From: Onchocerca volvulus
Lineage: Eukaryota; Nematoda; Chromadorea; Rhabditida; Onchocercidae
Reading direction: 5' to 3'
DNA: 64,000 nucleotides
Assembly (NCBI GenBank): GCA_000499405.2
Contig: HG738137.1
Span: 26,719,928-26,783,927, forward strand
Positions 25,951 through 37,364 of the stretch are shown here, piece by piece. A program made the position numbers and the translations under genes. A model generated the notes under the pieces. It saw only the letters and a list, made by a program, of their open reading frames with translations, was not told the origin of the DNA and searched no databases. The first letter of the stretch is position 1, and each line of letters opens with the position of its first letter.

Positions 25951-28873
25951 AATATTTTACTGATTACTTACACTGAAATATACAAATAGCATATTATCAG
26001 AATACTTTTTTGAGTGATAAAAAATTTGTTTTGGAAATATTTCGAAATACAAAAATGTTGGAAATTTTCAATTCTAAAAGAAATCTGATGTATCATTCTC
26101 TAAAAAAATTATAATTCTATTAAGATTTATCAGTTGTTCCTTGTTATCACTAAAGTTTTGATATATTATCGCCGTAATGTGTTAAACTCTTACAACGAAA
26201 GCATCGATAAGTATACTTGAAGTTTTTATATCGTAATGTTGGTAAAGTTGTCGATAAACTTATTTCCATAATAGCATTACCACTCTTGCAGCAACGATTA
26301 AACTTCTCGTTAAATTTAATTAAATCATCTGTATTGAAAAATAAGAAACTTCTAGAAAATTGAACTTTGACATTTAAATAAGCCAAATTATTGTTAATAT
26401 TCATGTCATTAGAAGAGAAAAATCTTCATAAAATATAATTTTGGATACGTGTAATTGCATTCAAAATTGACGCTTTTGACACCGGAATATTATGATTCAC
26501 AAAATATTTGACTTTTTTTATATTTTATAAAATTAAAGAAAATGATAATTCATTTCAAAATTATAATTCATTGAATTCTATCGTTATGATAAAACATAAG
26601 TAATGCTCTTCAAATAGTGAAATAATGGGTAGCAATAAGTGAAAAAGACGATGACATATTCGAAATGCCAAAATTGAAAAACTGAAGAATGTGCAATGAG
26701 CCATTTGTGATAAATTCCGGATTTTTTCCGATCCGGAAAAACTATATACTTAACATTTTACCAGTATTGTATTTTCTCAATTTAATGAAGACCGGAATTT
26801 TTCCGCCAATGAAAAAAATTGAATTTTTTATTTCGATTTTCTGAAATTACTCTGGCAAATGATAATAATACATTTTCATTAAACATCATAATTTTCAATA
26901 TACCCTCAGGCCATCATAGTTTTTTTTTTTTTCTTCATAATTCTTTAATTCTTTTTTAAACTCCGTTACCAGTTTTAGAAGTTTGTTTTTCATAGATGTT
27001 AGAGCTTAAATTTCAAAGTTCTTAATCATTTTTTTATTTTGCTTAGATGAGTATGAAAACGAACTTTGTAATTCATAACTTGAATTTTGAAAAATCAACT
27101 TATCGATTGATCTATGAACTGTAATTTTAAAACTATAATAAATAAAATACTGAAAAATAATTGTGAAATTGCACGGGTTGATTATTAGATTGTAATGAAT
27201 TATCGATGAACTAAAAACTAAAATTTATTCGATCTGTACTGTTCATAATGCTTTAGGAGATTTGCAAAAAAAAAAAAACAATAATTAAAATCTAATATAA
27301 TATAATATTAATCTAATCAAGTAATCTCATTGATCGTATCTAATAGGAAGCATTCAATGCAACAAGAGAAATCAATGATCATTTCTATTTTTCATCAATT
27401 TAATTCATTAATTATTTAATATTAGATATCAATTCCCATGTCAATCACACATGAAGACAACATTAATAACTATTTTTGTCCATTTCCAACTTCTGGATTT
27501 ATAAATGAGAAACCATAGATTTGCATTTTGTATGAGAGAAATTCAAATCATATACATTTTTTGGAAATTATTTGAAAAATCTTCCCATTTTAGAAAAAAA
27601 TCATCATAAATTTTATCAAAATTATCATCTTGAATGAGAACGAGAGAAGAATGCTTTTCGAGAAGTATTCCTATTCTTATAATAATTACAATAAAAAAAT
27701 TTGTTTTTGTGAAAACGATGATTTTTTGTTATTGTTTTATTTTCATAATTAAGTCGTTTACAAAACTTCTTAATTGTTCTTAATAGTTTCTTCATACTTC
27801 TTAATTACAAAACTCTTTAGTCAAAAGTCTTATCAATTGAAGATAAATAAATGCAAGTTATAATGCAACTAAAATAATAATACTATGATTATTTTAGTAG
27901 TGATGGATATCAGACATATCATATCAACGATGATCCAGTAAAAATAATCAATAGATATCTCGAAAAAAATGATGCAAACACACTAGAGAGATGACAGGTT
28001 AATCTTGAAGTTAAATAATTCAATGTCTTATCTTGATTGTAATATTTGATTATCATGATAAAATTAATTGTAACTTTAACGATTTTCATTCATTCATTCA
28101 AATATGATCGTTATGCAGTGTTGAAAAATTGTCATTTATTGCATTACAATTACATTTACATCAAAGATTGTTTCAATTATTTTCAAACAAAAAATTGGCA
28201 AAAGATGTTTGCAAAAAATATTTGCAGAAAACAATCATATCATATTTTTTCCCCTATTTTTATTTTCTTTTTTTTAAATTGTTTTTTTAAATAAGCAAAC
28301 TAGTTTAGCAATTAATTGAAACAAGTTTAATATTTTTATATAAATTTTAAAAACTAAGTGTAACATAGCCATAATTATTTTCCATCATTTCATGTTTCGT
28401 ACCTATCTTTTATCTATTTCTCATCATTATAATGTTCAATTCAAGCTGCATTTTGAAATTCATTTTGAAATTCAAAATATGATTCCTTTTTTTCCCTCCA
28501 ACTACATGCAATTGAGATTTCAGTTTCGCAATAATTAAAAAATAGGAAAAGCTTTCAATAATTGGCTACTGTATTTAACCAAATTTGTTTCTTTGAAATA
28601 AAGAAATCTGAATCTACAAAATTGACAAGTAATCATATCAGTGAAAAAATTGCAACATTAATAGTGCATACTGCAAATTTATTTTCTTCTGTAAAAGTCA
28701 GAAAAATTAAATGTTCCAAAAATTCCATAATCACTCAGAATCATTAAATTTTGGCTCGAATCGACGATTACTCAAATTTTGCTTGTATTAAAGACTAATT
28801 TCTACGATTGCATTCAAAAGATGAATAAGAATCTTGTAATAGATTCAATTATAAAGATTATTTCAGCAAAATC

Positions 28874-29238
28874 ATGAAATACTTTATCTTTATCCTAATA
28901 GTCTATACTGCAACTAATGCTGCCATTTCAGGTCAGTCCTATTATTTGCAATACTCAAGTACCATTAGTAATGGTACTTGAGTATTTTTCCTCATTTCAT
29001 TTTCAACAAAGATGTAATTAATATGTTATACTATCATATTACACTCAAGCTAATTTTTCAAGATTAATGATATATGGAAAGATAACTTGATCACTACGTG
29101 ATAATTTATTTTTTTCTTTAAATTCATAAATTTTCAAAAATGTTTGATGAAATTTGCAATAATAAGATAATTTACTTCATTTTTGAAATAATTTCAGAAG
29201 CAGCAAATAACGATAGCAAAGTTGTTAGCGAAGAATGA
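28874..29238 (+). CDS. Candidate small secreted peptide
   Basis: Exon 1 (28874-28931) encodes a textbook signal peptide, MKYFIFILIVYTATNAAIS. It joins in phase to 29198-29238 (EAANNDSKVVSEE, stop), total 32 residues. A TTATTTCAG acceptor ends 7 bases before the ATG, as expected for spliced-leader trans-splicing, which supports a real transcript. A second reading uses an alternative donor two bases downstream and the exon-like block 30311-30419, whose product ends in dibasic-rich RRKIRSDKRDAAAVAK. No family recognised. Its stop codon lies at the edge of a 0.6-kb duplicated block. Confidence 0.4.
28951..28985. repeat. Perfect 17-bp stem palindrome, 1-base centre
   Basis: Arm ATACTCAAGTACCATTA, then a single G, then its exact reverse complement. 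It lies in the intron of the candidate secreted peptide gene. Confidence 0.9.
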
Positions 29239-29853
29239 TATACAATGAATAAACTAAATGCAATATGGATATTTAAGAAATTGCGAAATTCACTGAACAA
29301 ATATTTGCGAAACCTTTTCGCAAATTAATTCAATCGTCAGAATTACTGAGTGGTTATTAAATGTGTTGCATCAGTTAACATTAGAATGACATAACTTTAT
29401 TTAAGTTGCGTCATTCTAACGTCTAACTAACTTATTACTTTCAGTTAAGTTAATGGTACCATACGATGGATTAAGCAAGGATTGACAATGACAGTTCATT
29501 CACAAAAAAATAAAATAATCTGCGACGTTTGGAAATTTCTGCGACTTACTTCCATGTGATTAAATAATTGAATAGGATTTTCCGTTTCAGTTCATATCTT
29601 ATTTCCTTTGATGAACTTATGATTTCCAAAGTATCCGTCATGCATAAAATTCAATTGACAAAAGTTGCAACTCAAAATGCCCTTTCAACCTTATCATCAT
29701 TGAGAAATACGTTAAAAAGCAATTGTTATCAAACATTGCTAACTTTCTAAATGAGAACTTAGTAGAAAAGATTAAAATTTTGTAGTACTTCTCTAAATCA
29801 AACTTTAATGATAATGTGAAATTTTTCAGAAAAATTGATTTCTGAAAAGTATT
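29235..29853 (+). repeat. Segmental duplication, copy 1
   Basis: About 619 bases nearly identical to 31173-31783, offset 1.94 kb, same orientation. Differences are a few substitutions and an 8-base indel near 29757. It starts at the stop codon of the candidate peptide gene and ends at an N followed by a T-run, so the right border may be an assembly gap. It contains a conserved stem-loop (29374-29427) and a 60-codon open frame (29568-29750). Confidence 0.95.
29374..29427. repeat. Stem-loop inside the duplication (also 31312-31365)
   Basis: Left arm starts GTTAACATTAGAATGAC and right arm ends GTCATTCTAACGTCTAAC. About 24 base pairs with a few mismatches and a short T-rich loop, conserved in both copies. 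Confidence 0.7.
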
Positions 29854-30310
29854 NTTTTTTTTAATTTTCATAATTTATTTGAATTTATTGATGAATAAGA
29901 TGAGTAAAGATAATCGTGTCTTTCACAAAATATGATATGTATTGAATAGTAAATTAAGAAGAGTACAATTATATGGAAAGCAAAAAAAGGTTAAAAGTAA
30001 AGAAATAATTAAAGAATCTCACTAATAAAAAAGTGAGAAGATCGGTTTCAAAAAAAAAAAATCAAAGTAATATACGCATGTGATGTTATGATGTGGCTGA
30101 ATAAAATCGATTTATCAAATATATTATTCCAATTAAATTGAAAACAAATAGATGAGACAACAACTATGAATTGGTCGCAAAAGTAATTTCAGTAGGTCTC
30201 AGAGAAAGATAAATTTAGAAGAGTTATAGTTAAAGCACATAATTAAAATTACTACTTGCTAATTATTCGCAATTTGAAAGCAACTAAATTGATACCTTCG
30301 ATAATTTTAG

Positions 30311-30419
30311 AGTCTATAATCCAGAAATAACGGAGTCAGAAATGAGTGCCGATGTCGGTTTACTGATTCGACGCAAAATACGATCTGATAAAAGAGACGC
30401 TGCTGCTGTCGCTAAATAA
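30311..30419 (+). other. Exon-like block, possible alternative 3' exon of the peptide gene
   Basis: After an ATTTTAG acceptor, one frame stays open for 35 codons to a TAA, beginning VYNPEITESEMSADVG and rich in basic doublets towards the end. Its phase does not fit the main splice of 28874-29238, only an alternative donor. Function unknown. Confidence 0.3.
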
Positions 30420-30940
30420 TCATCATTTTTATAAATATGGAAATAATGATAAAAGTATGAATGAATTTGAATTGTTGTTTGATGAGTATTAAATAATAGT
30501 ATTCATGTTATTTCCATATAATCGTGCATAACCGAAAAGATTTTGAATAATAAATGAAATTTGAGTGTTGAAAAATTGAACAAATTTCTCATTAAACGTT
30601 GTATCAAAATTGAATAATTTCCATTTATTTTTAAAATTTGAATCGCAAATTTTAAATATTTTCACATGGTTATGATGAGGAGTACTATTATTTGCATAAC
30701 AAATAAAACAATCAATAAATGTGAATAGTAATACAACGAAAAACAAATGAAATTTTACATTACAGTATTCTTCGATAGTTATTGGGACTATAAAGTAAGA
30801 TTGAAAGGAGTCCGCTGGATCGTATGATACATTATTTATTAGTTTTTGACTAGTTGATTTTTCAGAATCATCATTTCATATCTGCAAAATTGGTTTAATA
30901 AGATCAGCGAAAAATCTAAAAGAATTCAGAAGAAGCTTAG

Positions 30941-31018
30941 ATGACAATACTTCTTATCACTACTATCAGTTTTGCCTTTAGTTCAGCTTCTAATTATAAC
31001 TTTTTTCTACGAAATTAG
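30941..31018 (+). CDS. Candidate tiny secreted peptide (possible paralogue)
   Basis: A 25-codon frame starting MTILLITTISFAFSSAS, signal-peptide-like, 155 bases upstream of the second copy of the duplicated block. The first peptide gene is likewise just upstream of copy 1. No sequence identity beyond hydrophobic character is evident, so it may be chance. Confidence 0.2.
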   Translation: MTILLITTISFAFSSASNYNFFLRN

Positions 31019-31172
31019 AATATCCCACTATGTAAATGAAGATATTAGAATGAGAAAAATTCTTCCAATTTTACTTTCTCATCAATATTCACTTCTATTC
31101 TTTAAATCTTTGAGAATTGCAAGGAAAAGATTAAAATTTTATCTATTGCTCATAAAAAATCACCTGCAAAGT

Positions 31173-31783
31173 ATGATATACAATGAATAAACTAAATGCA
31201 ATATGGATATTTAAGAAATTGCGAAATTCACTGAACAAATATTTGCGAAACCTTTTCGCAAATTAATTCAATCGTCAGAATTACTGAGTGGTTATTAAAT
31301 GTGTTGCATCAGTTAACATTAGAATGACATAACTTTATTTAAGTTGCGTCATTCTAACGTCTAACTAACTTATTACTTTCAGTTAAGTTAATGGTACCAT
31401 ACGATGGATTAAGCAAGGATTGACAATGACAGTTCATTCACAAAAAAATAAAATAATCTGCGACGTTTGGAAATTTCTGCGATTTACTTCCATGTGATTA
31501 AATAATTGAATAGGATTTTCCGTTTCAGTTCAAATCTTATTTCCTTTGATGAACTTATGATTACCAAAGTATCTGTCATGCATAAAATTCAACTGACAAA
31601 AGTTGCAACTCAAAATGCCCTTTCAACCTTATCATCATTGAGAAATACGTTAAAAAGCAATTGTTATCAAACATTGCTAACTTTCTAAATGAGAGAAAAG
31701 ATTAAAATTTTGTAGTATTTCTCTAAATCAAACTTTAATGATAATGTGAAATTTTTCAGAAAAATTGATTTCTGAAAAGTATT
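31173..31783 (+). repeat. Segmental duplication, copy 2
   Basis: Second copy of 29235-29853. It contains the same stem-loop and 60-codon frame (31506-31688) with two amino-acid changes (Y to N, S to T) and two silent-type differences. Confidence 0.95.
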
Positions 31784-32394
31784 TAGGGATTTTTCGACGA
31801 TAGATTAACATGAATTGCCAGAAGATTACTAATCTTAAAATACTTTTATTTGAGAAATTAATTGTTGCAATGGCAATTAATGTCAATTACTTGAACACAA
31901 TAATTTTTTTTTCTGAAAAATTTGAATTCTTTGTTCAATCTTTCAAATAGCATTTATTTTTTGAAGATTCATATGAGAAGTAGAAAAATAATACCTATTG
32001 GGACATCCTATATCTATAATATCTATAAAATCTATCTTTATATGAACTCTTAAATCCTATATTTGTAAATCTTTCTTTACTATTTCCTATAAAATAATAA
32101 AACTCAACCACAACTGGAATCAGAAATCCTTTTATCACTTTTAACGGCATCTGATGACGAATTTTGCTATTTATCCAATATTCTTCAATCAGAAATTAAG
32201 TTTCTTTTTTGATTGATGAAATGATTGAAAAATAATATATGAATGGCCCTTAGTGACAGTTTCATTAAATTATTACTGTAAAAATGTGATAAGGTTACTA
32301 TCAAATCAATAATTTGAATAAATAAATTTATCAGAAAAAGTCAATGAAAAGAAAGTAAAAATCAGTTGAAAATTTATAAATGGAAATTCTATTA

Positions 32395-32526
32395 AGTCAT
32401 TTGACATCTGCCGGAAATTTCCTTCTGTTCATTTCGTTTGCCGAATGTCATCATGCAGATGGCATCCTAGAAGTTTCCGGCAAATGTGCAAATGACTTTT
32501 TTGATGTTTCCGGCAAGCGAAATGAG
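32395..32526. repeat. Nested inverted repeats with TTTCCGGCAA core
   Basis: Outer arms 32395-32422 and 32471-32497 (imperfect, around TGCCGGAAA / TTTCCGGCA). A second pair is 32428-32446 and 32507-32526 (CATTTCG, TTGCCG and complement). The pairs interleave rather than nest cleanly, so the folds would be alternatives. Confidence 0.6.
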
Positions 32527-32902
32527 TAAGATTTAGAGGTAAACATCTGTTCTTTACTACTAATAATTGCTTGTTAGAATATATTATTATCATAGTATTA
32601 AATAGAATTATAATTTCAACAGCTCAATTGATCCAATTGATATCCGCAATACAAGTTGCATGATCAATGATTGTTTGACATTTCTGAAAATGTGAAAAAT
32701 TTGTTTCATTATATTCTCATATCAATCATTATCAGTCATTTTTGTAAATAGAGTCGAATATTGATAATAAATTTATGATAAGATAATGTCTTAATCAGTT
32801 GAAGTAATTTTTAAAAGAATAATTCCAATAATTCGTCTTTTATACTTAATTTTCTCCAATTATTTGAATTTAAATAGCTATCTTGTTCCAATGTCACTAA
32901 GG

Positions 32903-32954
32903 AATGATTAATCGAAATTAATCACTTCAATGATTAATCAGAATTAATTACTTC
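32903..32954. repeat. Tandem repeat, 26 bp x 2 plus partial
   Basis: Unit begins AATGATTAATC and ends ACTTC. Two copies with a few differences are followed by a degenerate partial copy. Confidence 0.75.
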
Positions 32955-33411
32955 AACGGTTAATTAAGAAAAATTTATGCTTGGTTATTTTTAGTTTGCA
33001 TCAATGTGATCATTCTTGATAATGCATTATATTTCATTCATCTTTAATTATCATCAAAAATACAACAAAAAATATTTGTAATCTGCATAAAATATACAGC
33101 TTTAAAAACTCAATTTATTGGTTGATCTAATCTCAAAGATAAATATATAAAAAATGAAGCAGAAAAATTCATTATTAAACAGTAATTGAGTGATAGCATA
33201 CGGTTGATGATCAAATTGTAATGAATTATCAGAGGCGATTTGATTATGAAATCACAACTGCAGAATTACTCCAAAAACTGAGGTTTATACAATCAATCAT
33301 TTTTTCTAATAATTTCATGATTATATTGCTTGTTATATCGTGAAAAGTTCAGGAATATTTCAGTGATACAGTAGTAAATAATTATAATTGTCACTTTTAT
33401 AATAAACTTTC

Positions 33412-34636
33412 ATGATAATGATTAAAATAAAAAACATTTATAGAAATCTTTTGATAACAATTGTAAGATGTAAAAAAATTAGTTTCAGAAATTTAAATGA
33501 TAAAAAATCCTATTTGAAAAGCGACAAAAAAGTTATCATAATGTGTGGCTTCTTCGAAGATAGTCATTTATGCTATCATTTACAATTAACAAATATGCAT
33601 TCTACGGTTCTGATTCTGAAATATTAGTTTTTAGCAGATTTTCTATTTAAAAAAAAAGTCTTTTCTATTAAAGATGTATCAAGTAGCGAATTGATTAAAT
33701 CAGCCAGCATCTTTGAACGAGAAATTACTTCATTGAATGAAAAAAAAAAAAAAATTTCGTCTTCCACAACAAGTTGGCAAAAATAAAATTAGAAGATCTG
33801 CCATAGAAATCTTTTATTAATAATGAAGAATTCTTTTATTTAGCAAAAAAATTGAAGAATTTTTAATTCTTTCATTTAAATCGCTTTTGTTCATAGCTTT
33901 TTTACGTTCCGTAGAAATAGTTCTGGTTTAAATTATAACTTTCAATGAAGTCTGTAGATAAACTTGATCGCTTGATCGATTATTCGCCATAATTAATCTC
34001 TCATTTTCGCTTAAATAAAATTCATAGAATTCCAGCCTGTAATATTCAACGTGGAATCTCCACGTGGACGTGCTTTCGGTGCAACACCACACGTTGGTGT
34101 TATCATGCCACAATGTAAAACAACCATCTATTGTACATTTCGATCGGAACGTGTTAGTCGAATACCTGATGATGGTATCTATATTTACAGCATTTTTCAA
34201 AAAGCAATCAGCGCTGATAAATTTATCAATGCACAAAATGATAAAGAGAAAGAACGAATAGCACGAAAAGTATGAAAGTTTTCGTCTTATTTTTTTCTTT
34301 TTTTTTTTGTAACAAAGAATTTAAGAATTAAATATTCTCGAATTCAAACGCTTTAAAATTTGAAAAGTTTACAATCAGAGAAATGTTTCAAATTTTAATA
34401 TGGAGCAAGCAGATCTTCATTTCTGGCTATCAAAGATTTGGTCTCAACATCGCGGTAAATGTTTCGAATGCCTTCGTCTTCCGGTTGGTTTCGAACCACG
34501 ACGACCAGCTGCCCACGAACAACACATCGAATTATGTACCGATATTGCACCTGGTCAGGTTGAATATACAAAGCCGAAACTATCAAAGGAGGAAATGCCA
34601 ACCAGTCAACTACTATCTGCGAAAGAAATACGTTAA
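33412..34636 (+). CDS. MSP-domain protein
   Basis: Major sperm protein domain family, an Ig-like beta fold that in nematodes includes sperm cytoskeletal MSP and housekeeping VAP-like proteins. Three exons match in phase: 33412-33606, 34036-34269, 34379-34636 (about 228 residues). The domain runs from about residue 40: CGFFEDSHLCYHLQLTN, then PVIFNVESPRGR across the first intron, HVGVIMPQCKTTIYCTF, and a long variable tail (FWLSKIWSQHRGK) ending AKEIR. The domain is divergent from canonical MSP, and the extra C-terminal region of about 90 residues argues against a core sperm MSP. The true start is uncertain: the ATG at 33412 and an internal ATG at 33541 are both possible, and an acceptor (GTTTCAG) at 33486 could mean an upstream exon. 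AATAAA at 34752-34757 could end the transcript. Confidence 0.7.
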
Positions 34637-37364
34637 TTAATTAACTGATAATGTCTTGAAGTGTTATGTCTTTTATCATTTATCTTTCATTTAACAATGA
34701 AAATTTCGCTCTTTTTTTTGAACTGTTTGAGCTTTAACGTAGAAATACATCAATAAAATTGAATTTTAATGAAATAATTCAAAATACGAACTCATCAATC
34801 AATTTTGATTTAAAAAAAATACCTGTACATACTTGAAAAAAAAAAGAGAAAAAAAAGAAAACCAGATTCATTTAATCTATAATCGATATAAGATGGATTG
34901 AGGAGAAAGTATTGGAAAATAAAATAACAACGCAGCAGGAAAAACAAGATATTTTAAGGTTTCGTTGATAAAAATTACTTAATACTAGTTGATTCTATAG
35001 TCTATTTCGATTTGGTTTGAGATTTGTTCATCAAATAAAAATTAGTTTATTACATGACAGTAGTAAGACTAAAATGAGTAATTATGCAAGGCAAAATAAA
35101 TAGATGAGTATCTGTATATTAAATCAAAATCAAATTTTAATGAAATTCCGAGTCGAAATCAAATTTTAATGAAATTCCGAAAGACGAATGAATTTAGATG
35201 CCGGAGCGCAACAAAAAAGTTTTCTATCATTATGACTATCATCATCTCCACCGTTTCAATTTTCGTGTTTACACTCAATGAAAATGCAACTTCCTATTTA
35301 CCTTTCAGATCAAATTAATTTTTTTTTCTTTTTTTGTTGATCTTTTATCAAATTTCTTTATTGCTTCATATCGTCTAACTTCAACACAGCTATCACTGTT
35401 ATAATATGCTGTTTTTACCTTTTTTTCAAATCATAAATTTCATATCTATATCTATCTTTATCTTTTATATATAATTATCAAAAAGTATCATTTATGGTTA
35501 ACTGAAATAATATATTATATTCTATTAAGAATATGATATATACAATATCAATAATCAATTCCGTATCATTTAATTTTATTACATCCGTCTGTATAGTATA
35601 ACAAATTATAATTCATCACAATAAATGATTATTTTTCAGGTTGATTCAAGTACATTAAATCAGTTCAAGCAGATCTCACATTCAAAGTCACAAATTTGAA
35701 TCTTCCACTTTTAGATACACTGACTTACAACAACTTACAGAAGTGTTCAGAAATTATTCTGCAAAGCAATAAATCATTTTATCGAGCAGATTCTGTTTTC
35801 GCAACACTTTTCACTGAGGTATTTCATTTACAAAAAAAAAAAAAAAAAAAAAAGAAAAAGAAAAAAAATTCTACAAAAGCACTAATTCTATTACAGTGAA
35901 AATTTCCATCATCTTTCAATCCTGATCGTCATGGATTCGCAATGAATTAACAGGTAAATCTTCCTGCTTTTTTGTTGCAATCATATTTGAAAATACAATT
36001 TTTTTCTTAATGACTTTTAATCTAAATTCAAATCATCCCTTTGATTTCTAATTTTAGATAGAAAAAATTAGAAATGAATTGAACTTCTGTTGCTCTTCCA
36101 GAATTTCTTGTAATATCTTAAGAATTATTTTGATATCATATCCCAACTCAGTTTTTCACTTAAATTTTTAAATATTCAACCTTAAGCATTAGTTCATCCC
36201 ATTCTTCAAACAGTTAAAAAGCGATAAAATTCAAAGTTCTTGTTCTGATTGAATTAATGTAGCTCAATTAGCAAAAATATGTACGTGATAAGACCAAGAA
36301 TCTCGATTATTTATAGTACAATAATATCTGCTATGATTCTCAAATAGTCCTTGTTGCTTATCTGGCAACAGAAAAGCATGAATGATGGATGAAAGATTCT
36401 GGCTATGAGCTGAAAAACACCATTTAAGTGACTAAATTGTTTAACAAATATATCAGTAAAAGCTTTAGAAACATTATAAATTTCTTGTATTCTTCCATAA
36501 AGAATTAATTAATAGCCATTATACAAACAAATGAATAGAGTATTATTTTTTACAATCGCAAACTACTGTTCGATTCGTACTGTTTCAACTAATTAACCAT
36601 TTTGCAGTACTTCAGAAAACCTGTTTTTGGATAATAATTAGCCAAAAAAATATCGAGAAAAGATTTCTATTAGATGGTTTTAATACCGGTTCTAATTAAA
36701 ATCTTTAATTTGTTGCCACTGACTAATAAATAAATTCTGAAACAATATTATGCAAAACTGAAAAAACAAACTGAACATAAAAAAAGTAAAAAATAATCAC
36801 GGCACACGAAAAATGAATGTCCCGTATAATAATACATGGGCATATAAATAAAAATACACGTGGATACAAAGACGTTACAAGCATATTTAGCAAAAGCTTA
36901 TGCCTCAAAAGTAAGTTCCAAAATTCTTCCAATTTCCCGAAAAAGTTAAAACTATATAATTTAAACTACATAACTGAAAAGACATCTTACTATGAAAGAT
37001 GACAGTAATATCAAGGAGATGAAAAGAATTAATTCCTGCAATATCAAATGACTCAATTAGCACCAGCCATACTTATCTTACTAGTGGTTTTTCATGCGAA
37101 TCGCTTTTCCTCAAATAATCAGTCAATTCCATACCGTAATTATCTCAATAAATTCCAAAATTCTAGCTTCTTTATAACTATTTGTGAATTCGTTATAATA
37201 TAATATGTTTAACTTCAGCATCAATTGCTAATTAGTTTTGAAATAAATAAAGTGTATAAGTAAGCGGGAACTCAGTTGCAGAGCATCCAGTAACTGGCAG
37301 TACTCAATGAGTAGATGCTAGATAGTCAGATAATTTTAAGCTGAAAAGAAAATCATGCAAAAAA
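34637..37364. other. Intergenic region between convergent MSP and KCC genes
   Basis: Mostly AT-rich. One exon-like block occurs at 35651-35818 and a short direct duplication near 35124-35180 (TCAAATTTTAATGAAATTCC twice). No other coding signal recognised. Confidence 0.5.
35651..35818 (+). other. Orphan exon-like block
   Basis: A 56-codon frame without stops between an AG (35650) and a GAG|GTATTT donor. It reads VQADLTFKVTNLNLPLLDTL and later FYRADSVFATLFTE, more protein-like than the neighbourhood. No in-phase partner exon was found, since the next acceptor opens with a stop. It could be a relic exon or chance. Confidence 0.25.

Larger units (their letters stand above)
22748..28866. other. 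Gene-poor 6-kb region
   Basis: No conserved coding region recognised. It contains AT-rich DNA, nested hairpins at 23586-23689 and a weak two-exon candidate at 25510-25905. The remaining open frames are short and unconvincing. Confidence 0.6.
31784..33411. other. AT-rich intergenic DNA
   Basis: No gene seen. It holds a nested inverted repeat (32395-32526) and a short tandem repeat (32903-32954). Confidence 0.6.

Noticed and set aside
29568..31688. Pair of 60-codon ORFs in the duplicated block as a duplicated gene
   Set aside because: Identity is explained by the recent DNA duplication and two of four changes alter the protein, so conservation gives no evidence of coding.
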